A stretch of 53,002 nucleotides of DNA from Pseudogemmobacter hezensis (GTDB taxonomy: Bacteria; Pseudomonadota; Alphaproteobacteria; Rhodobacterales; Rhodobacteraceae). The notes under the pieces were generated by a model. It was not told the origin of the DNA and did not search any database. It saw only the letters and a program-made list of their open reading frames with translations. Where the stretch lies: assembly GCF_013155295.1 (NCBI RefSeq), contig NZ_JABJXT010000024.1, forward strand, positions 1 to 53,002, in the 5' to 3' direction. A program made the translations under genes and the position numbers. Within the stretch, counting starts at the first letter, position 1. Every line of letters starts with the position of its first letter. Of this stretch, positions 24,341-32,431 are shown piece after piece.

Positions 24341-26470
24341 ATGGCTGCCAGCGACAACAAGGATGCGCTTGTTCTCGGCCTTATAGAGCTGTGTCGTGCA
24401 CATGGCATTGCGGCTTCGGTCGAGCGCCTCAGCGACGGCCTGCCGCGTGAGGCCCACGGCGGGCTCAGCATAACTGCAAGCGCCCGCGCCCTGCGCCGCG
24501 TGAACATGAGCTGCCGGATTGCCTTTGGCCCGCTCTCATCAATCCCACCCGAAGCCCTTCCTGTCCTTGTTTTCGGCAAGGATGATGAGGTCGCGCTGCT
24601 GGAGCAGCTGGATGAGACCAGCGCTGTTCTTGTGCTGCCCGAGACGGGCGGCGGTCGGACCCATAAAAGCCGGGCCGAGTTGGAAGAGGTCTATGGCGGC
24701 CGTTTCCTTGCATCAAAACCGGTCGACGTGGTCTCGCAGCGGCTGGGAGAGACCGATCCGGACCGACGGCACTGGATCATCGGCGCCGTGCTTGGAAATA
24801 TGTCCATCTACCGGGACGTTTTCCTGGCGAGCTTTGTGGCCTCGCTGCTGGCGGTCTCCACCGCGATGTTCTCGATGCAGGTCTATGACCGTGTCGTGCC
24901 GAACCAAGTCTTTGATACCCTGTGGATCCTGGCAAGCGGAGTCGGCCTCGCGATTTTGCTGGAGTTCGTGCTGCGGATGATGCGGGCAAGGCTGATTGAC
25001 CTTTCGGGGCGTGATCTTGATCTCACGCTTTCGGCGCGGCTGTTTGACCATGTGGCCAATCTGCGGCTCTCGCATCAGCCACGCTCGACCGGGGTTTTCG
25101 CCAACCAGGTCCGCGATTTCTCCACGGTGCGCGAGTTCTTCACCTCCGGCACCGCTTCAGCGATCTGCGATATTCCCTTCGTGCTGATTTTTGTCGGCAT
25201 CATCGCCTATATTGGCGGGCCAGTTGCCTTTGTGGTGTTGTTCGGCGGGGCGCTGATGGTGGGGCCGGGCCTTCTGATGCAGCGCAGGCTGGCGAAACTG
25301 TCACGGCAGAACACCCGTGAAAGCGCCGCGCTGAATGGCCTCCTGCTGGAGGCGGTCTCCAATCTTGAGACGGTGAAGGCGGCGCGGGCCGAGGGCAGGC
25401 TTCACCGCGCCTATGTGCAGCTGACGGCAACCATGGCGGAAACCGGCGTCAGGGCCCGCGAGCAGACCACGTTCCTCATGCAGATTGCCGCATCGACGCA
25501 GCAGATCTGCTATGGGCTTGTGGTGGTTGTGGGCGTCTACCAGATCGCTGCCGGCAGCATGACCACCGGCAGCCTGATCGCCTGCACCCTCCTGACGAGC
25601 CGCACGCTTGCCCCGCTGGGCCAGGTTGCGGGGCTGCTGACCCGCTGGCAGCAAGTTCGTGCCGCGATGGACAACCTCGATCAGATCATGGAAATGCCGG
25701 TCGAACGCCCGGCGAACCGCCACTACCTGCGCGCCCAGGAGATTGCAGGCAGCTATCAGGTCACGGACGCCACCTATGCCCATGACAAAGAAAGCGGCGA
25801 GGTTTTGAACATCAAGAGCCTCACCATCCGGGCGGGTGAACATATCGCGCTGCTAGGCGGCAATGGGGCGGGCAAATCGACCTTCCTGCGCCTGATTGCG
25901 GGGCTGACCGATCCCGCAATGGGATCGATCCTGCTGGACAACCTCTCGCTGGCTCAGATCGATCCGATCGACCGCCGCCGCCAGATCGGCTATCTGCCGC
26001 AAAGTGCGGCGCTCTTCCAAGGCACACTGCGCGAAAATCTTCAGCTCGATCATGGCCTTCACAGCGATGAAGAACTCTTTGAGGCGCTGGACGCTGTGGG
26101 GCTTGGCCGCCATGTGCGCCGCCATGTGCGCGGCCTCGATATGGCGCTTTACAGCAATGCCAATGTCTCGGGCGGTCAACGCCAGGCCATCGGCCTTGCC
26201 CGGATCATTCTGCAGGATCCGCGCGTGGTAGTCCTGGATGAACCCACCGCCGCCTTTGACCATGTGACAGAACAGCATGTGGTTCAGTTCCTGAAAACCT
26301 GGCTCGAAGGCCGGACTGCGATCATCGCAACGCATAAGCGGGAATTGCTGGCGCTGACCGAACGTGCGGTTGTGCTGAAGGATGGCGCGATTGCGCATGA
26401 TGATGCGCTCGGCAAGATCATGGATCTGGCGCGCGCCTCTTCGACCCAACAGGTGAAGGCTGTCAAATGA
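24341..26470 (+). CDS. Type I secretion ABC transporter with C39-like domain
   Basis: A protein of about 709 residues. I choose the ATG at 24341, preceded by AGGCGGG, over a Met 17 codons earlier. Residues 1-125 form a degenerate C39 peptidase-like domain without the catalytic Cys, which in LapB/HlyB exporters binds the substrate instead of cutting it. Five to six TM helices follow (VFLASFVASLLAVSTAMFSM onward), then an ATPase domain with Walker A LLGGNGAGKST, signature NVSGGQRQAIGLARI and Walker B VVVLDEPTAAFD. It is the inner-membrane motor for exporting large unfolded proteins, probably the BapA-prefix proteins. Confidence 0.92.
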   Translation: MAASDNKDALVLGLIELCRAHGIAASVERLSDGLPREAHGGLSITASARALRRVNMSCRIAFGPLSSIPPEALPVLVFGKDDEVALLEQLDETSAVLVLPETGGGRTHKSRAELEEVYGGRFLASKPVDVVSQRLGETDPDRRHWIIGAVLGNMSIYRDVFLASFVASLLAVSTAMFSMQVYDRVVPNQVFDTLWILASGVGLAILLEFVLRMMRARLIDLSGRDLDLTLSARLFDHVANLRLSHQPRSTGVFANQVRDFSTVREFFTSGTASAICDIPFVLIFVGIIAYIGGPVAFVVLFGGALMVGPGLLMQRRLAKLSRQNTRESAALNGLLLEAVSNLETVKAARAEGRLHRAYVQLTATMAETGVRAREQTTFLMQIAASTQQICYGLVVVVGVYQIAAGSMTTGSLIACTLLTSRTLAPLGQVAGLLTRWQQVRAAMDNLDQIMEMPVERPANRHYLRAQEIAGSYQVTDATYAHDKESGEVLNIKSLTIRAGEHIALLGGNGAGKSTFLRLIAGLTDPAMGSILLDNLSLAQIDPIDRRRQIGYLPQSAALFQGTLRENLQLDHGLHSDEELFEALDAVGLGRHVRRHVRGLDMALYSNANVSGGQRQAIGLARIILQDPRVVVLDEPTAAFDHVTEQHVVQFLKTWLEGRTAIIATHKRELLALTERAVVLKDGAIAHDDALGKIMDLARASSTQQVKAVK

Positions 26471-27639
26471 CCCAGACGGATTTCAGCCCCGATTATCTCG
26501 ACGGCAGCTTCCGCCGCAAATCCATGGTGACCGCGCGCCATACGGTCTGGGTGGTGTCGGCCTCTTTGCTGATTGCCGTGCTCTGGGCCGCTTTCGCGCA
26601 GATTAATGAGATCACCCGAGGCGATGGAACCGTGGTTCCGCTGCGCCGGATGCAGACAATCCAGAGCCTTGAGGGTGGGATCCTGTCAGAGCTTTTGGTG
26701 CATGAGGGGGATATCGTCCAGGAAGGACAGATCATTGCCCGGATAGATGCCACACGGTTCCGCTCGGCCTATCTGGAAACCACGGCTGAGATCGATACGC
26801 TCCAGGCCGAGATTGCGCGGCTCGAAGCCGAGGTGATGGAAAGCGACAGGATTGAATTCAGCGGCGCAGCCGATAGTGAGGCGCGCGCCAATGAGCTGAG
26901 ACTGTTCCAGGCCCGGCGGACCAAGCTGAATGAATCCATCAGCGCCGCCGAAGCAGAGCGCGCAGCAATCGTCGGGCAGATCGATATCACCGAGCCGCTG
27001 GCGAAACAGGGGTCGGTCAGCAAGGTCGACCTCTTGCGACTGCAACAGCAGGAGGCCGAATTGCAGGGCCGGATCAGCGAGTTGCGCAATAACTATGTGC
27101 AGGAAGCCTACCGCGATCTGGTCACGAAAAAGGGCCGGCTTGTGGTGCTGGAACAGCAGATGATCCAGAAACAGGATCAGCTGGATCGCACCGAAATCCG
27201 CTCGCCAGTTTCCGGCCGCGTCAATAACGTCAATATCACCACGCTGGGCGGCGTTGTTCAACCCGGGGAATCCATCATGGAAGTCACCCCCGTCGATGAC
27301 CAACTGATGATCGAGACCAAGATCTCCCCGCGGGATGTGGCCTTTATCGCGCCAGGCATGCCGGCCAGCGTTAAAATCACCGCCTATGATTTCTCGATCT
27401 ATGGCGATCTGCGCGGCACCGTATCGCAGATCAGCGGTGATACGGTCGAAGAGGAAACTGCGAACGGCGTCCAGGCTTTCTATCGTGTGATGGTCACCAC
27501 CGAGAAAAGCTATCTGGAGCGCAACGGTGAGGAACTGCCAATCCGTCCGGGTATGGTGGCCCAGGTCGATATTGAATCTGGCGAGCGTTCGGTGCTCAGC
27601 TATCTGACCAGACCAATTTTGCGCGCTCGGTTGCGCTGA
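26467..27639 (+). CDS. HlyD-family periplasmic adaptor (T1SS)
   Basis: A 390-residue membrane fusion protein. It has a short cytoplasmic N-terminus, one TM helix (TVWVVSASLLIAVLWAAFAQ), a lipoyl/barrel-sandwich half (GTVVPLRRMQTIQSLEGGIL), a long coiled-coil hairpin (about residues 95-220) and the returning half with RSPVSGRVNNVNITTLGGVV and the C-terminal beta domain. It bridges the ABC motor and the TolC channel. The ATGA overlap with the ABC gene shows translational coupling. All three T1SS parts are therefore present and intact. Confidence 0.92.
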   Translation: MTQTDFSPDYLDGSFRRKSMVTARHTVWVVSASLLIAVLWAAFAQINEITRGDGTVVPLRRMQTIQSLEGGILSELLVHEGDIVQEGQIIARIDATRFRSAYLETTAEIDTLQAEIARLEAEVMESDRIEFSGAADSEARANELRLFQARRTKLNESISAAEAERAAIVGQIDITEPLAKQGSVSKVDLLRLQQQEAELQGRISELRNNYVQEAYRDLVTKKGRLVVLEQQMIQKQDQLDRTEIRSPVSGRVNNVNITTLGGVVQPGESIMEVTPVDDQLMIETKISPRDVAFIAPGMPASVKITAYDFSIYGDLRGTVSQISGDTVEEETANGVQAFYRVMVTTEKSYLERNGEELPIRPGMVAQVDIESGERSVLSYLTRPILRARLR

Positions 27640-27774
27640 CTGGATTGCAGTAGATACAACCTGTGGTATTTGTTATCCTGCAGACTAACTCGTTATGGTA
27701 TTATCGTATCGCGCTGTGGCGAACTTACTCAGACAGAATGCAGCGTATTAGCGCGACGATGGGGAGAATGATCT

Positions 27775-29079
27775 ATGGCAGGCAAAGGACTCGCGGCCGT
27801 GATGTCGTTCTTTCTCGCCGCAACCAATATGGCACCCGCCATTGCACAGGAAGTCTGGAGCGCCGGACGCGGCGGGCTGTCCCTGAACGTATCGGAAGCA
27901 AAATTCATCAAGCTGGAACAACCGGCAACTGCTATTTTTCTTTCCAATCCGGACGTTGCCGAGATCGATCTGCAATCAGCGCGCTATCTCTATATCGTGG
28001 GCCGGAATATCGGTGAATCCAATCTCTTCGTGCTGGGAGAGAATGATGAGCAGATTCTCAGCACCACCATTTCCGTCGGGATCGATGCCGCCCGGCTTGC
28101 CTCGGCTGCGCAGAGCTCGATCAGCGGTGGCTCGGTTTCAGTGAAAACCATCGAGGGGGCAATTTTCCTCAGTGGGCGTGTCCGCAACATCGACGATGCC
28201 GAAACCGCGGCCGATGTGGTGGCAGCTTTGCTCGGCGATGGTGCGATCATCGTCAACCGACTTGAAGTGGAGGCCGCGTCGCAGGTCAATCTCCAGGTTC
28301 GGATCGCCGAAGTCTCCCGCACCATCAGCGAGGATCTCGGCCTCAGCCTCACATCCCGTGAACCGGGCCAGCCGCGCGTCTCGACGCGCCCCGGCGGCGT
28401 CGATCTGAGCGTCGGGGCCGGATCCCGGAATATCAATCTGGTGCTGGATGCCCTCGCCCGCAACGGGCTGGTCACGATCCTCTCCGAACCCAATCTGACC
28501 GCCCGCTCGGGCGAGGCAGCGACGTTCCTCGCGGGGGGTCGTATTCCGTACAGAAATACCGATGCAGACGGAAAGATCACGACCACCTTCGAATCCATCG
28601 GTGTCGAGCTGGAATTCACCCCCACTGTATTTGATCAGAACCAGATCCAGTTGCAGATCAACACAAGGGTGCGCGCAGTCGACGAGGCCAATTCCTCTGA
28701 GGATGGCCGCGCCCTCTCCGAACGCAGCGCAACAACCACGGTTGAACTAGGCAGCGGTCAGAGCTTTGCCATTGCCGGCATGTTCCAGGCTGATACCGCA
28801 CAATCGCTGAGCGGTATTCCCGGCCTCGTCAATCTTCCGATCCTTGGGGCGCTGTTCAGATCCTCAAGCTTCAAAAAAGGCGAGACCGAACTGGTCATTA
28901 TCGTGACCCCCTATCTGGTCAAACCTACAAGCCCGGACAATCTGCGCACCCCTGTAGACGAAGTGAAACCCGCAAGCGGCGCCATTGAGCAACTTGTTAC
29001 CGGGCAAATGAGCAAGACCATCCGTCCCGGCGAAAAGGGCCAGTCAAAGGTCCGTCGGGGCGGGTTCATGCTGCAATAG
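27775..29079 (+). CDS. cpaC: Tad secretin (CpaC/RcpA)
   Basis: A 434-residue outer-membrane secretin. It has a signal peptide (SFFLAATNMAPAIAQ), a BON/N-domain-like region typical of pilus secretins (LSLNVSEAKFIKLEQPATAI, ARYLYIVGRNIGESNLFVLG), then the secretin core (VNLQVRIAEVSRTISEDLGL, VTILSEPNLTARSGEAATFL, GGRIPY, and VELEFTPTVFDQNQIQLQI). It ends with the secretin C-region VIIVTPYLVKP. It forms the outer-membrane pore for the Flp pilus. GGGGAG precedes the start. It heads the cpaC-cpaD-tadE operon, apart from the main tad arm. Confidence 0.93.
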   Translation: MAGKGLAAVMSFFLAATNMAPAIAQEVWSAGRGGLSLNVSEAKFIKLEQPATAIFLSNPDVAEIDLQSARYLYIVGRNIGESNLFVLGENDEQILSTTISVGIDAARLASAAQSSISGGSVSVKTIEGAIFLSGRVRNIDDAETAADVVAALLGDGAIIVNRLEVEAASQVNLQVRIAEVSRTISEDLGLSLTSREPGQPRVSTRPGGVDLSVGAGSRNINLVLDALARNGLVTILSEPNLTARSGEAATFLAGGRIPYRNTDADGKITTTFESIGVELEFTPTVFDQNQIQLQINTRVRAVDEANSSEDGRALSERSATTTVELGSGQSFAIAGMFQADTAQSLSGIPGLVNLPILGALFRSSSFKKGETELVIIVTPYLVKPTSPDNLRTPVDEVKPASGAIEQLVTGQMSKTIRPGEKGQSKVRRGGFMLQ

Positions 29080-29088
29080 GAACGGACA

Positions 29089-29649
29089 GTGCAGATCAGA
29101 TTCGCCCGCATCTTCGCCCCCTTACTGACGGCAGGACTTCTGGCCGCCTGTGGATCCACATTGCCACAGTCACCGACCGAGCGCCTCTCGCCGCAAACAC
29201 ATGAAGCGATTCTGCCCTATTCCTTCCTGTCCTGCTCGACCGAAATCGGCGGGGCGGAACAAAAGCGAATACGCGCTTTTCTCGATAAGCTGGGCCTGAC
29301 CAGCCAGGATACCCTGGTGGTCTCGGTGCCGAAGAACCGGCTGCCAGAACGCGATGCCGGCAGGCGAAAAACGCTTAGCCAGATTTTTGCGGCCTACCCT
29401 GCCCGTGTCCGCTTTATCCAGGACGACGATCTGCGCGAATTGCCCCGCTCAGAACCCCAGGGGATTATTCGGGTGGTTCGGGTGACCGGCATTAACGTGA
29501 ATTGCAAAGGCGGCCCCGGCGAGACCGGATGTGCGACCGCCAGAAATCTGGCAGCGATGATCGCGCATCCCGCAGACACATTCATGCCAGACAAGGGAGC
29601 GCGATATCTGCCATCCGTGACCAATCCACAAACCGGGCTGACACCGTGA
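29089..29649 (+). CDS. cpaD: CpaD-family pilus assembly lipoprotein
   Basis: A 186-residue protein starting with GTG (AGGAACG site upstream). It has a lipobox LLAACGS (Cys near residue 21). The body contains PERDAGRRKTLSQIFAAYPA and a C-terminal NLAAMIAHPADTFMPDKGAR, which is characteristic of CpaD proteins (NLAAMVANPADLxxPR pattern). CpaD is a periplasmic or outer-membrane partner of the CpaC secretin. The stop overlaps the start of tadE (GTGA). Confidence 0.85.
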   Translation: MQIRFARIFAPLLTAGLLAACGSTLPQSPTERLSPQTHEAILPYSFLSCSTEIGGAEQKRIRAFLDKLGLTSQDTLVVSVPKNRLPERDAGRRKTLSQIFAAYPARVRFIQDDDLRELPRSEPQGIIRVVRVTGINVNCKGGPGETGCATARNLAAMIAHPADTFMPDKGARYLPSVTNPQTGLTP

Positions 29650-30101
29650 AACAAGGGATCTTCAGAACCGCAATCGCATGGGCGAAGCGCGAAGATGGCG
29701 CGATCACCATTGAATTCGTGATCATCTTCCCTCTGATCCTGGCGTTTCTGTTTCTCATTGTATTCGTGAGCTTCCTGATTGCGACCGCAAGCGATGTGCA
29801 GCAGCTTACCCATGAGCTGGCACGGCAAACCGTTGGTCAGCTGAGCCGCGCAACGCCCCCTGCCGATGTCTGCCAGGCGCTCGCAAATGACGCAGTTCTG
29901 ATGGATGCTCTTGTCCGGCAATCCGTTCTGCTTGATCCGGCAGATCTGACGGTCCTGCCCTGCCCTGATGCTCCTGATGCGAATGGTTTTATCACCGTGC
30001 AGGTGACCTATAATTTCGCGGGAAGCTTCGTTCAGTCACTTGGGCAGACGTTCGGAGTCGATCTGGGGATCATTACCCGCGTTTCTACGATCAAACTCTG
30101 A
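29646..30101 (+). CDS. tadE: TadE-like pseudopilin
   Basis: A 151-residue protein. The GTG at 29646, overlapping the cpaD stop, is chosen because a longer frame upstream only reads through cpaD. Residues 12-40 are the TadE-like motif KREDGAITIEFVIIFPLILA, with a processing site before AITIEF. A periplasmic domain with two Cys follows. Pseudopilins of this type are cleaved by the prepilin peptidase and help initiate the Flp pilus. Confidence 0.82.
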   Translation: MKQGIFRTAIAWAKREDGAITIEFVIIFPLILAFLFLIVFVSFLIATASDVQQLTHELARQTVGQLSRATPPADVCQALANDAVLMDALVRQSVLLDPADLTVLPCPDAPDANGFITVQVTYNFAGSFVQSLGQTFGVDLGIITRVSTIKL

Positions 30102-30238
30102 TGGCATGCTGATTTGCACACGATAAGGGGCAGGAATCGGGTGCAGTCAACGCACGGTTGCGCTATCTGATCTCGGATCGAGAGAATCCTCTGCCGGATT
30201 CTTGACCTTATCTTCAGCTGCCACTGAGGGATTATCCA

Positions 30239-31540
30239 ATGGCTGTCTTCCTGACCCGGCACCGTGCCGCATCTGCTGTTTTGTTCGCGGCCGCTGCGGG
30301 GGCGGTTTTTGTTGGCACCCTTCAGGCACGTCCCTACTCGGCGGTTGAAGTCCGGGGCAGCGAGTTCATTCCAGCGGGTGACATTGCGGCCGCCTGTGAG
30401 ATCGTTGCCGGGGAATACGACAGTTCCGATATGAGCGCGGTTCAGGAATGCCTGATGAGCAGTGGTCAGTTCCGCAGCGTCGAGGTTCGGGGCGAAGGCA
30501 CCACCCTTGTGGTCGAGGTCAGCGAGCTGAATGATCGCCCCGGCCGTATTGAAGCAGGGCTGGCTTACGACAGCCGTGATGGCGCGACCATCAACACGTA
30601 CTTTGAACGCTATAACCTGTTCCCGGGCTCCTTCGGCTCCATTGATTTGCGCTTTGCGGAAGAGGTCCAGTCTTTCCGCACATCGCTCTATCGCGCAGAA
30701 GCTTTTGGCAACTTCGATTTCGGCCTTGATACCGAGATGCGTAAAACCAGCTACAGCGATCAGGGCTTCACCTCGAAACGGGTGCTGATCGAGCCCTATC
30801 TGGCGTTGCCTTTTGCCAAAGGTGGTCGTGCGGAACTCGGCATCGGCTATCGGCGCGACGAAATGACGGATGTTGTGGCGGGGTCGAGCGTGCTTTTCGG
30901 CCGCGAAACCGGCGTGATTGACGCACCCTATGCCCGCCTCGGTGTCAGCTATACATCCAATCCGGCTGAAAATGGCGGAACTGGTTTTGTGACCGGCCTT
31001 TCGCTCTCGCTGGACCAGTATGTCTGGGGCCTTGGCACCGACCAGAAAACCTATGAGACCCGGATCGAGGCCGATGCGCGCTTTGCTCTGGCAGAACAGA
31101 CCTCGCTGCTGGTTGGGCTTCGCGGCGGCATCGTTTCTGGCCAGAGCGGGCATAATACCCGCGCGGTGGATCGTTTCTTCATCGGGGGTGCCGATTTCCG
31201 GGGTTTTGCCCCGCGCGGCCTTGGCCCGAAAGATGGCGACTGGTTCGTGGGCGCCAATAATTACTATGTGACCAGCGTTGAATTGCAGCGCGAAGTTGAC
31301 GAGTTGTTCGGCACCACCGGTCGGGTCGGCATTTTCGCAGATATCGGTTCTGCGTGGGGTCTGGATGATACGTTGGGCGGCCGGATCGATGACAGCAGAC
31401 ATGTCCGCAGCTCGGTCGGCCTCTCGCTGACACTGGATCTGGGCAATATCCCTGTTTCGCTCTTTGTCGCGAAGCCGGTCGATTATCAGGATGGTGACGA
31501 CCGCCAGAGCTTTGGGATGAGCTTCAGCACATCCTTCTGA
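30239..31540 (+). CDS. Single-POTRA Omp85-family outer-membrane protein
   Basis: A 433-residue protein with a signal peptide (VLFAAAAGAVFVGTLQA), one POTRA-like domain (about residues 33-100: YSAVEVRGSEFIPAGDIAAA, then SSGQFRSVEVRGEGTTLVVE) and a 16-strand-type barrel domain. The barrel has the Omp85 motif region GGADFRGFAPRGLGP (RGF) and a C-terminal strand ending in Phe (SFGMSFSTSF). BamA has five POTRAs, TamA three and FhaC two, so this is a minimal form. It lies 137 bases after tadE with its own GAGGGA site. Roles could include insertion or export of a surface protein of this island. No TPS partner with a TpsA domain is nearby. Confidence 0.78.
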   Translation: MAVFLTRHRAASAVLFAAAAGAVFVGTLQARPYSAVEVRGSEFIPAGDIAAACEIVAGEYDSSDMSAVQECLMSSGQFRSVEVRGEGTTLVVEVSELNDRPGRIEAGLAYDSRDGATINTYFERYNLFPGSFGSIDLRFAEEVQSFRTSLYRAEAFGNFDFGLDTEMRKTSYSDQGFTSKRVLIEPYLALPFAKGGRAELGIGYRRDEMTDVVAGSSVLFGRETGVIDAPYARLGVSYTSNPAENGGTGFVTGLSLSLDQYVWGLGTDQKTYETRIEADARFALAEQTSLLVGLRGGIVSGQSGHNTRAVDRFFIGGADFRGFAPRGLGPKDGDWFVGANNYYVTSVELQREVDELFGTTGRVGIFADIGSAWGLDDTLGGRIDDSRHVRSSVGLSLTLDLGNIPVSLFVAKPVDYQDGDDRQSFGMSFSTSF

Positions 31541-31547
31541 TGGCATT

Positions 31548-31581
31548 CCAGTGCTGCGCACCGTCCTGGCCGCAGCACTGG
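31548..31581. terminator. Bidirectional terminator between Omp85 and LuxR regulator genes
   Basis: A perfect 11-bp inverted repeat CCAGTGCTGCG (31548-31558) / CGCAGCACTGG (31571-31581) with a 12-base loop lies between two convergent genes, 7 bases after one stop and 10 bases from the other. There is no long U-run. Confidence 0.6.
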
Positions 31582-31591
31582 AGCAGTGCGT

Positions 31592-32236
31592 TCATGTCAG
31601 TTTCAGATTGCGGGCCTGAATCACCGCCTGGGTCCGGTTCGTGACACCCAGTTTGCGGCAAATGGATTTCACATGCATTTTGACCGTAGCCTCTGCAAGC
31701 CCGAGGCTGTCGCCGATTTCGCGATTGGGCATACCATCGGCCAGCAGATTTAGCACCGAAACCTCGCGGCCGGAAAGCGGCGACTCGAATGCCCTCTGTG
31801 CAGCCTTGTTTTCCTGGATCACTTCAAGGGGGAAGTAGCGCTCTCCCGCGGCCATGAAGCGAATGGCATTTGTCAGGCTTTTCATCGAGGTGGTCTTCGG
31901 GACCAGGCCCGCCGCGCCATTCCTGGTCATCTCCTCGACAACACGGGGCGTCGGGCCGCCGGTGATGATGCCGACGGGCCGCCCGGCATTCAGGGCGGTG
32001 ATCTCCTTCAGCGTTTCAACGCCGTTCATGCCCGGCATGTCAAGGTCCAGCAGGATAAGATCGAATTCGCCGTTTTTCTTCAGCTGCTCTCGCGTGCCAT
32101 CGATCGAAATCGCAGTGGTAAGTCTGATATCCGGAGTCCCCTCAAGAATGAGACCTATGATTTCGAGGATCAGAGTATGATCATCTGCGATGAGCACGCT
32201 GAGGGGCGCTGATTCCGGCTTCTCTTGACTCATCAT
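31592..32236 (-). CDS. NarL/LuxR-type response regulator
   Basis: A 214-residue regulator with an N-terminal receiver (acidic pair in LIADDHTL, Asp64 in LILLDLDMPGMNG, Lys in GLVPKTTSM) and a C-terminal LuxR helix-turn-helix (LSGREVSVLNLLADGMPNRE, IGDSLGLAEATVKMHVKSIC). All receiver key residues are present. GAGGGAGAT lies directly upstream of the start. It lies downstream of, and in the same direction as, the hybrid kinase at 32432, with 195 bases between them. It is the only DNA-binding regulator encoded in the adhesion island and so the prime candidate to read the ATACATACT motif. Confidence 0.93.
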   Translation of the reverse strand: MMSQEKPESAPLSVLIADDHTLILEIIGLILEGTPDIRLTTAISIDGTREQLKKNGEFDLILLDLDMPGMNGVETLKEITALNAGRPVGIITGGPTPRVVEEMTRNGAAGLVPKTTSMKSLTNAIRFMAAGERYFPLEVIQENKAAQRAFESPLSGREVSVLNLLADGMPNREIGDSLGLAEATVKMHVKSICRKLGVTNRTQAVIQARNLKLT

Positions 32237-32431
32237 ATCTCCCTCGTTGCCCTGTCAGTTTATCGGCGCCAAACTGCTACGATCTGATAGATTGCCTAAA
32301 CTTCTCATGCTCATAAGTGGGTATTGTCAAGACTTTAAGCCAGAAGTCTGCACCTGCGGTCAGAAAACACATGTTACCGTCAGAGTTGCAGACTCCTGCC
32401 TGGGAACCATGACTTATGGTTGGTGGCTCTG

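Noticed and set aside
30239-31540. Two-partner secretion TpsB (FhaC/ShlB) assignment
   Set aside because: Only one POTRA-like domain fits, and no TpsA with a TPS domain is nearby. The general Omp85 call is safer.
32342-32395. Inverted repeat AGTCTGCA...TGCAGACT downstream of the hybrid kinase gene as a terminator
   Set aside because: The arms are 8 bases with a loop of about 40 bases and no U-run. A regulatory loop is possible but not supported.
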